The notes below the pieces were generated by a model. The model had not been told where the DNA came from, searched no databases, and saw nothing but the letters and a program-made list of their open reading frames with translations. A stretch of 12,260 nucleotides of DNA from CAYVWB01 sp964455395 (lineage in GTDB: Bacteria > Desulfobacterota > Desulfovibrionia > Desulfovibrionales > Desulfovibrionaceae), in the NCBI GenBank assembly GCA_964455395.1, contig CAYVWB010000101.1, forward strand, positions 1-12,260. The letters are read 5' to 3'. A program made the position numbers and the translations under genes. Positions 1 through 6,600 of this stretch are shown here, piece by piece (the stretch's first letter is position 1; each line of letters starts with the position of its first letter).

Positions 1-51
1 CAACTTTCCTGCTGGCTGAGGCAATTTTTTAAGGTGCAAACTTATACAAGA
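1..51 (-). other. Open in-frame continuation beyond the TGA of the CHAT gene
   Basis: Reading the minus strand past the TGA at 54-52 in the same frame gives 17 further sense codons with no stop before the window edge. The other two minus-strand frames both hit TAA within this stretch. This fits a longer CHAT-STAND gene whose ATPase domain is interrupted by a nonsense codon, but 17 codons is short and the peptide is not a recognisable ATPase segment. It may equally be non-coding sequence after the gene. Confidence 0.3.
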
Positions 52-1368
52 TCATTCATGGATTAATTTTGAAGCTAATAATGTTTTGCCAATACCAGCG
101 GGACCAGTCAACAAAGCATGAAGAGCATTACGAAGTGTAATAAGTTCCTGCTCGCGCCCAATTAAGAGATCTGGCTTAGGAGGAACTTTTCCCTTGTATT
201 CTCTAAGATAATGCAGCCGTAACGACCTCGCATTATTTGTAAGCAACTCATCAATACGTTCTATGTTTTGCCTAAACACTATTGGAATTGCATATTCACA
301 ACAATCCTTAAATGTCTCTCGTAAAAGATAGCGTGCTTTTTGTACTGCGACATCTACTGGAGCATCTTTAACTAACCAAAGTTCATAAAACTCTTGAGCA
401 AACGTAACTGCCGCATTATTGCTAATTTTATACTGCATAGCGATAATTGCGGGAATATTGCGATGCATCAATTGTGAGGCAATACCGGCAAAAGCTTGCC
501 CGCTACTCAATTTACCACTCTCGCAGGTCTGGAAAACAATTAATCCTGGCTTATGATGATCAAAAAGAGCAGCAATATCTTTATCACGTCTCCAGTCAAC
601 ACAATTCGCAGTCCCACACAAAGCCAATGCACCATATTCATGCCCTTGTTCGTCTGGCCGCATTTGCCCATGTCCAATAAAATGCAAAACTTGGGGTTTC
701 TGTTTTTCCAGAGTAGTCCGTAGTTGCTCTATAGTGGCATGCAATACAGGTTCCAGCAATTCAATGCGTTCAGGATACTGCTTGGTTAAATCTATCAATT
801 TTTTTAACACTTCTTCATAAGCTACCTCGCCCAGTTTTTTTCCATCTTCATCCAACTTTGGATCAGATACTACGAATAGTATGCGCAACGGGCCATCTAC
901 AGATTGTGATTTAGCTGCATACCATAAACTTCGGTAACGATACATAGCTATTTTAGGGCTGGTACCCATCCGCTCAAACTGGTGCTTTTCAGTTTGTGGA
1001 ATATAGAGAAATTCCCACGGCAAAGCTGCTACCTTGGGCATATTCTGCTCATCAACATCTAATTCAATCCGCAGATTCTCCCTATCTCGCAAAGTATCAC
1101 GAAAATGCTGTGCCAATGTAGGTTCAAATATAGCCTCAAATAGACGCTGCCCCAGTTGCTCCCCTTGAGCTTGCGTATATTTGGCGGGATCAACCTCCGG
1201 CACGACATTTAATAGATCGCCCAGAACCAGCTTGCCGCCTGGTGATTCACCAGGTCTACCGCCACCAGGTGGAAAAACTTGTATATCCACTTGCCCATCC
1301 TTCTCTCCACCGGGGCGAATTCGTATACTATACGTATAATATTCTATCTCTTTGTCTGGATCATTCAT
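52..1368 (-). CDS. CHAT-domain (caspase-like) protein, ATPase domain truncated
   Basis: 438 residues, cytoplasmic, with no signal peptide or membrane segment. Residues 1-150 match the region that usually precedes CHAT domains (LFEAIFEP near 76-83, ALPWEFLY at 115-122). Residues about 155-370 are the CHAT peptidase domain. The catalytic pair is visible: His233 in HFIGHGQ and Cys282 in FQTCESG, followed by the IPAIIAMQYKISNNAA segment at 305-320 and the FYELW/PVDVAVQKAR helices. CHAT proteins are caspase/separase-like cysteine peptidases, often effectors in bacterial signalling or conflict systems. Residues 401-438 begin a STAND/NB-ARC-like ATPase: a GREQEL box, then a perfect P-loop GPAGIGKT at 422-429. 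The protein stops nine residues later, so the rest of the NTPase is missing. The start is supported by GGAG seven bases upstream (1376-1379). It begins one base after the preceding gene's stop, so the pair is probably translationally coupled. Fold and active site are clear; substrate and trigger are unknown. Confidence 0.9.
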   Translation of the reverse strand: MNDPDKEIEYYTYSIRIRPGGEKDGQVDIQVFPPGGGRPGESPGGKLVLGDLLNVVPEVDPAKYTQAQGEQLGQRLFEAIFEPTLAQHFRDTLRDRENLRIELDVDEQNMPKVAALPWEFLYIPQTEKHQFERMGTSPKIAMYRYRSLWYAAKSQSVDGPLRILFVVSDPKLDEDGKKLGEVAYEEVLKKLIDLTKQYPERIELLEPVLHATIEQLRTTLEKQKPQVLHFIGHGQMRPDEQGHEYGALALCGTANCVDWRRDKDIAALFDHHKPGLIVFQTCESGKLSSGQAFAGIASQLMHRNIPAIIAMQYKISNNAAVTFAQEFYELWLVKDAPVDVAVQKARYLLRETFKDCCEYAIPIVFRQNIERIDELLTNNARSLRLHYLREYKGKVPPKPDLLIGREQELITLRNALHALLTGPAGIGKTLLASKLIHE

Positions 1369-1369
1369 C

Positions 1370-2239
1370 TCAATTCTCCAATTTGCGGAGTTTCAAATCC
1401 CATTCTTGAATATCTTGCAAACCAATCCTTTTTTGAGGATCCTGGCCTCTTGTTTCCACCCAATCCTGAAAAGCCGTGGAAAAATAGTTCCAGAGATGCC
1501 GCACATGCATCACCAACCAGGAATAATTCACTTCTGCATAAGTCACTGCTCGCAAGCGAATACAGTTGAGAGTTAAGGGGGTTTTAAGTAATACTACAAA
1601 ACGCACTTGTTGTTGCTCTCGAATAACTTGCTCGGAATCCAATCGCCAAAGAGCTTGCTTTCCAGCCCCCTGAGCAACAATGTCCGCCCGGCCTAATGTG
1701 AAATCGAAAGGAAAAATTTTCACAAAACCGGCAGCCGTAATATCCTGAGCAACTCTAGTACGCAAAGCAACTTCTAATTCCTCAAGCTGAAGCTCGACAC
1801 CTTTGAGTTCTATCCCCCACTCCAGCGCATTATCTACAGCCAGATGAGTACACCCACCTAGAGCTAATACAGGTTTCCAGACAGGTTCTGGGAAAATTCG
1901 CTGGATGGCTATAGCATCATCTACTGTGTCTTCTAAGACTTCGAACTCCAATCCACATTCAACTAACCGGTATTCTGCCCCACGCCCAGGCCATAGTATA
2001 ACCGGTACAGGAATAGCATAATATTTGTAATCATTTGAGGCTTCTGGTAATAATTTTATGTCGGCTTGGGGGTTTTCTAAGGCTATTTTTCCCTCCTTGA
2101 GCGATCTCAAGGCGTTTTCGCCCTTGCCCCTATCTGTATCGCCAGGGGCAAGGTTCCCCTCCCACTTAGCCGCTACTTCAATGGCTTCATCCAATAATGC
2201 ATTTACTTCTGATTGATTAATCATTACAAACGGCTCCAT
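1370..2239 (-). CDS. Unknown cytoplasmic protein, partner of the CHAT protein
   Basis: 289 residues from the chosen ATG. I do not recognise the family. An upstream ATG at 2263 would add eight residues, but ATG 2239 has a strong GGAGG six bases before it (2246-2250), so it is preferred. No signal peptide, membrane helix or enzyme motif is visible. Residues 1-75 are largely helical and charged, with many Glu and Lys. The middle (about 75-200) is a mixed alpha/beta region containing PVPVILWPGRGAEYRLVECG and a GGCTHLAVDNALEWGIELKG stretch. The C-terminal part (about 215-289) has beta-strand-like hydrophobic runs, then aromatic-rich helices (HVRHLWNYFSTAFQDWVE) and a charged tail. The stop TGA is one base from the CHAT start, so the two are almost certainly co-expressed and probably work together. 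As inference, it may sense a signal for the CHAT peptidase or be its substrate. Confidence 0.85.
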   Translation of the reverse strand: MEPFVMINQSEVNALLDEAIEVAAKWEGNLAPGDTDRGKGENALRSLKEGKIALENPQADIKLLPEASNDYKYYAIPVPVILWPGRGAEYRLVECGLEFEVLEDTVDDAIAIQRIFPEPVWKPVLALGGCTHLAVDNALEWGIELKGVELQLEELEVALRTRVAQDITAAGFVKIFPFDFTLGRADIVAQGAGKQALWRLDSEQVIREQQQVRFVVLLKTPLTLNCIRLRAVTYAEVNYSWLVMHVRHLWNYFSTAFQDWVETRGQDPQKRIGLQDIQEWDLKLRKLEN

Positions 2240-2411
2240 ATCACACCTCCCCTTGAATAGCATAAAGAATTACAATTTTGATGTTGTAAGTAGTGATGTT
2301 CCTAAATCCACATTCTCACGCAATATATCAGTTTATTACAGCGTCAAACGCGGATTATCTTCTATAGTACAGAATATTCGTTAGACTGCAAAAATCGTCA
2401 AAGCGACCACT
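2240..2411 (-). promoter_or_regulatory. Intergenic region with possible promoter for the CHAT pair
   Basis: 172 AT-rich bases between the stalk-protein stop and the CHAT-partner start. A possible sigma-70-like promoter has TTGACG (2396-2401) and AATATT (2373-2378) with a 17-base spacer; the -10 matches only four of six consensus bases. A second TTTGACG lies at 2342-2348, 54 bases from the first, but the TATATT after it is only 14 bases away. A dyad of TTACAA (2270-2275) and TTGTAA (2284-2289) sits 31 bases before the start codon and could be an operator. No intrinsic terminator is evident after the stalk gene. Base composition and the gap length favour independent transcription of the downstream pair, but the motifs are weak. 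Confidence 0.3.
2246..2250 (-). promoter_or_regulatory. Ribosome binding site of the CHAT-partner gene
   Basis: GGAGG on the minus strand within a GGGGAGGTG run, six bases before ATG 2239. It settles the start against the upstream in-frame ATG at 2263, which would place this motif inside the coding sequence. Confidence 0.8.
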
Positions 2412-3179
2412 TTACTTACCGTCATATCCTGAGCTTGGTAGAAGAGGGGTCACAACACCCTCGGCCGCTACAATTATTTCCATAGCAACCGATAAATTGC
2501 CGTGGCCGGGTAGATAAAACGGTTCACTGACAGCTATGTGCGCACCGGTTTCGCGATGCAAGACCAGCCATCGAAATGGCCCGCGCCCGGTATACTCAGG
2601 GACAACCCACCATCTCTTTGTTACCTTGAGGCTGTCCTCGGTCTTTTCAATTGCGTCTGGAGCGCCTTGCCAACCTTCAACATTGTGCCAGTTGCCAGCA
2701 GCGTCGCCCCATTGAACCACAAGCCACAAATGATTGGTTAATTCTAGTTCATTTTCCTGAAAGTACACGTACAATGCAAGCTCTCCCCCCGAAGGTTCTG
2801 GGGAAGTTGGGGTCGGTGGAGATACTGGCGATGCAGTTGGTGTGGGAGTAGATGTTGGGGTAGGTGTTGGTGTGTTCGTTGGAGTGTGTGTTGGCGTATG
2901 CGTTGGTGTGTGTGTTGGCGTATGCGTTGGTGTGTGTGTTGGAGTTGGCGTGTTTGTCGGCGAGGACGTAGCCGTAGACGGTAGAGGAGTTCGCGTAGGA
3001 AGCGGCGTCCACGTTGGTGTGAATGTAGGCATCGGCGTTCGAGACGGCAGTGGCGTCCAGGTGGGTGTTGACAGAGCTAGTAGGCCAGCAGGCTGTGTCT
3101 GTTGGATGAAAGAAAGCGCGAGGACAGCACCTATAACAGCAATGAATACTATAGTTCTACGGAAAGATAATTTGCGCAT
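2412..3179 (-). CDS. Secreted or membrane-anchored protein with Thr-Pro stalk and C-terminal beta domain
   Basis: 255 residues from ATG 3179, chosen because GGAGG lies seven bases upstream and because this start places a basic, hydrophobic export signal right at the N-terminus; the frame is open further upstream from a TTG at 3254 without such a site. Residues 1-8 are basic (RK, RR), and 9-26 are a hydrophobic segment that can act as a signal peptide or membrane anchor. Residues 38-129 are a Thr/Pro/Ser linker dominated by THTP and TPTP units, a likely extended and possibly glycosylated stalk. Residues 133-235 form a compact region rich in Trp and beta strands (YVYFQENEL, HLWLVVQWGD, GPFRWLVLHRE), possibly an extracellular ligand-binding or sensory domain; I do not recognise it. 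Such stalks are typical of Chloroflexota exported proteins. It follows the giant surface protein by 103 bases and may be co-transcribed with it. Export is well supported; the function is unknown. Confidence 0.88.
   Translation of the reverse strand: MRKLSFRRTIVFIAVIGAVLALSFIQQTQPAGLLALSTPTWTPLPSRTPMPTFTPTWTPLPTRTPLPSTATSSPTNTPTPTHTPTHTPTHTPTHTPTHTPTNTPTPTPTSTPTPTASPVSPPTPTSPEPSGGELALYVYFQENELELTNHLWLVVQWGDAAGNWHNVEGWQGAPDAIEKTEDSLKVTKRWWVVPEYTGRGPFRWLVLHRETGAHIAVSEPFYLPGHGNLSVAMEIIVAAEGVVTPLLPSSGYDGK
2793..3068 (-). repeat. Thr-Pro linker coding repeat
   Basis: Encodes residues 38-129 of the stalk protein. The core at about 2870-2957 is a tandem array of 12-base units alternating as 24-base pairs (for example, ttggcgtatgcg at 2891-2902 recurs at 2915-2926), each giving THTPTHTP. 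The array stays in frame and could change length by slippage without breaking the gene. Other frames across it are open only because of the repeat. Confidence 0.85.
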
Positions 3180-3186
3180 CAAAGCA

Positions 3187-3191
3187 CCTCC
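3187..3191 (-). promoter_or_regulatory. Ribosome binding site of the stalk-protein gene
   Basis: GGAGG on the minus strand, seven bases before ATG 3179. It fixes the start at the residue that begins the basic export signal. Confidence 0.8.
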
Positions 3192-3200
3192 ACTACCTAT

Positions 3201-3246
3201 GCCGACCATAAAGGCTCCGAAAGGCGAGAGAGCCATTATGGTCGGC
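3201..3246 (-). promoter_or_regulatory. Imperfect 16-bp hairpin before the stalk gene
   Basis: The arms gccgaccataa (3201-3211) and ttatggtcggc (3236-3246) are perfectly complementary over 11 bp. After a single A/A mismatch, ggctc (3213-3217) pairs with gagcc (3230-3234), leaving a 12-base loop. It lies 36 bases after the giant gene's stop and nine bases before the next ribosome binding site. No U-tract follows on the minus strand, so it is not a standard intrinsic terminator. It could protect or process the mRNA 3' end, attenuate downstream expression, or be a protein-binding dyad. Confidence 0.6.
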
Positions 3247-3282
3247 GGCATCAACGGATCGGAGATTCTATAACCCGAACCA

Positions 3283-3696
3283 TCAGTAATTTCTCGTTAT
3301 CAGAGGTAGGTAAAGCAACCCTCCCTTCAGCGTTATGCACTTGACATTGTTATGCTCGTCGCTTTCTGGGATTTCATCTGATGTATCCACTTGCACACAT
3401 AGAATATCACCAGGTTTGAAACTATCGGGCAATTCACTATCCTCGGCCTCACTGATTACCAATTGCAAGCTCTCCTCTGGGTCTAGTGGATTTTCGGGTG
3501 GTCTCACGACAATCCATGAAACGCCATAGTTCCCCAATTCTCGCCAGCCCTCCGTCACTGTCGGTATATCCGAAGGGTTAACGTACAAATCTACGCGAAA
3601 TTGCCCCGTGATAGGCGTCGTTCCCGTGTTGATAATGGTAATGACCGGGCTGTTATTCTCAAGCAAAATAGACTCCACGGCCAAGTCTTTATCGCT
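3283..3696 (-). other. CARDB domain and C-terminal YLPL-type tail
   Basis: Residues 2828-2964 of the giant protein. The pattern DLAVESI, INTGTTPITGQFRVDLYVN, LDPEESLQLVI and the closing VQVDTSDEIPESDEHNNV is typical of CARDB, an Ig-like adhesion-related domain. After it comes KGGLLYLPLITRNY and the stop. A short hydrophobic (Y)LPL(V/I)x(R)-type ending recurs in Chloroflexota exported proteins and may be an anchoring or sorting signal; that role is inference. Confidence 0.75.
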
Positions 3697-6600
3697 TGGC
3701 GGCATCTCGGTGGTGAAGGTCATAATTTCACTATCAACCGCACAGGTTTGATTATCGGCGGTAACGCGCCAATAGTAAACGGTGGCCAGTTCCAACTCGG
3801 GGATGGGTGTATAACAGAACTGGTGTGTGCGCGTAATTTCAGAAGGATCATCGCTCGGTCCCAGATACACTGTAAACTCAAGCTCGCGATCCTCGGGATC
3901 GGTACTTTGCCAACACAACGTCTCAGTAATGGGCACATTGACAGCGCCTAGGGTGGGCGTTACAGGCACTGGCATTGTAGGGCAGGACACATCGCCAGTA
4001 GTGAATCGCCACGGGCCGGCCGGTACACTGTTGCTGACCGTATCATTCGCCAAAATGCTCCACGTATACACAGCCTGCGCAGAGAGCACAAAGGGCAGCG
4101 TAAAGTACGTTGTCGCTATATTTGAACGTCGATATACAAAGCCATTGACATCGCTCAAGATCAACGAGTAACGGATGCCCCGCCCCATCGGGTCATCCGG
4201 ATCGCCTTGTTCCATCCAGGCAAAAATGGGGGTAAGCGCAACATCAAGCGCACCATCTTCGGGTGCGTTCAACACTGGCGGATGGGGCGCGCGATTGGCG
4301 GTGGTGAAGGTAATGACGCGCGTGTTCGTGTACACGCCGTCCGTCGCGGTGATGACCCACCGGAGCGTGGTGTGCGGCGGCAAGGAATGGGTATAGGGCG
4401 GCGTCCACTGCACGGCGGTCTCTGGTGTACTGAAGGTGTCGGTCAGGTAGAAGGAAATCCCGGCTACCGAACTCAAGATGTGCGTGTACGTCACCCACGG
4501 ATGGCCGGGGCTGCCCCCGCCCTCCCAGCTAAAGGTGTAGGTGACGGGCACGTTGATCGCCCCATTCTCCGGTGAGACTTCCAACAGCAGCGGATAATCC
4601 TCCTCTGGGATCAGCGCGCGGGTGGTGAAGCAGTGCGCGGGCGCCACATCGCTCTCCAAATCCGTGTCGCTCGCGCTGACCGTCCAGCAATACACCGTTT
4701 CCGGCGTCAAACTGAGCGGCGATGTGAAGGTCGTGTTCGTCAACCCCGACCAGCTTCGCACAAAGCCGTTATGAGTGTGGAGCCACAACGTATAGAGTAC
4801 CACCGGTTCCATCGGATCATCCGGGTCACCTTGTCCCGTCCAGGAGAAAGTGGGGGTAAGCGCAACATCAAGCGCGCCATCTTCGGGTACGTTCAACACT
4901 GGCGGATGGGGGGCGCGGTTGGCGGTGGTAAAGGTGATGACGCGCGTGTTCGTGTACACGCCGTCCGTCGCGGTGATGACCCACCGGAACGTGGTGTGCG
5001 GCGGCAAGGAATGGGTGTAGGGTGGTGTCCACTGTACAGTGGTCTCTGTCAAGACGACGGTGTCAGTCAAGTAGAAGCGAATCCCGGTCACGGAACTCAA
5101 GATGTGCGTGTATGTCACCCACGGATGACCGGGGCTGCCCCCGCCCGTCAGCCTGAAGGTGTCGGTGAGGGGCACGTTGGTGGCATTATTCTCCGGCGTA
5201 ATATCCAGCAAGAGCGGGTAGTCCACATCATCTCGTGTGATAAAGCTCCCGCTGATGACCTGTGTGTCAATGCCATTGGTAGCCGTAATAATCCAATAGT
5301 ATACAGTGAGCGGAGACAACCCACCGGAAGGATTATACGCGGTCTGTGTCGTATTGGTCAAGACCTGTGTGAGCGCGCCGGGCAGACCAAAAGCCACCTC
5401 GTAAGTTACATATTCTGGTGAGTTGGTGTTCGGCCAGGCCAGGGTTTGGGTAAGCGGCACATTGACGGCGCCATCCGCCGGAATTGTCTGTGTGATCGGC
5501 AGCAATGGCGGGACTACTGTGGTGAACGTCCACCAGTCATACGTTCCGGCTTTGGGCATCTTGCACTGCCCATCATCGGCGAAGACAATCCAGTAGTAGA
5601 TCTGTCCGGCTAAGAGTGTACCCGGATCGTAGACTTTATCCATCGTATATCCTAAACTTGGCGGCGGCGCGCTGCCCCCAAAGATGACCTGATATTCTAT
5701 TTCATCACCATCGGGATCTTCACTATCCCAAACTAATAGGGTATCCGTAGGCACCTGGGTCTGTCCATCCCATGGATAAATCGCTACCGGAGCGCCGGGG
5801 CATGTATTATCGCGATCGCCCCCGGTCGTGAATCGCCATAGAGCACTCGCGGTTTGCGCCTGTCCGTCATCGGCTATCACACGCCAGTAATACGTTGTAT
5901 TGAGCGCATAGCGGCCAGGATAGTAATACAGATTAGTGGTTGACTCTGTCACAAAGTACCCATGAGCATTTGTAATCGAGATAGTATATGTCACGGGATC
6001 TTTATCCACATCTCCGCCGGTCCAGGATAAGACCTGAACATCAGATACGCCTATTGCGCCATCGCGCGGCGTGGGATTAACTGGTCTAGCGGGGGGATGA
6101 TTTTCCCAGCTTGCCGTGGTTGTAAACGTCCACTGTGAGCCGACGACAGGCGCGACGATGCCATCACTGGCCGTCACGATCCAGGTATAGGTTGTATTCG
6201 TCAAGAGTTGGCCGGGGTCAAGTGTGGTTTCTGTGGTCGTGTACACTTGCCAGGACGCCCCCGCTGCGTGCAACCCAACCGTGTAAGTAACGATGTCAAA
6301 GTTCGGATCACCCCCTATCCAGCTCAAATCATGGGTAATTGGAATCATCGCACTGAGATCCGGTGGATCAGGCTGTGAAGGTTCATACGGCGGGAGATTG
6401 GGCTGAGGCGTTGCCGTCGTTGTGAACTGCCAGGTTTGACTGCGAGTTTCGCTCACTGTATCCGTCGCTGTGATGATCCAGTAGTAAGGCGTTGCTGTAG
6501 CAAGCTGGCGCGCGGGTGTGTAAGCCTTTTCAGTGAGGCATGTTGCCACCACCGGCGGCGGATCGGTCGTCCCAAAAGCCACCGTGTAACAGACGAATGG

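Noticed and set aside
52..54. TGA read as selenocysteine or tryptophan in the CHAT gene
   Set aside because: No SECIS-like structure is evident, the position is not a redox site, and other genes in the window use TGA as a normal stop.
2378..2415. Possible intrinsic terminator after the stalk gene (T5 run)
   Set aside because: Only a three-base GTC/GAC stem can be drawn before the T run, too weak to call.
2867..2960. CRISPR-like short direct repeats
   Set aside because: Units are 12 or 24 bases, contiguous and without unique spacers, and they translate to the Thr-Pro stalk.
3180..3254. Longer N-terminus of the stalk protein starting at TTG 3254
   Set aside because: It would translate through the hairpin, lacks a ribosome binding site and would bury the export signal 25 residues inside.
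2749..3273. Open frames on both strands across the Thr-Pro repeat (Val-Gly or Asn-Thr-His rich)
   Set aside because: A repeat whose unit is a multiple of three stays open in several frames. Only the frame with an export signal and a good ribosome binding site is credible.
4175..5421. Long plus-strand open frames opposite the FN3-like array
   Set aside because: They mirror the 624-base duplication of the minus-strand gene, have no ribosome binding sites and encode Arg/Gly-rich products without recognisable domains; they are antisense shadows.
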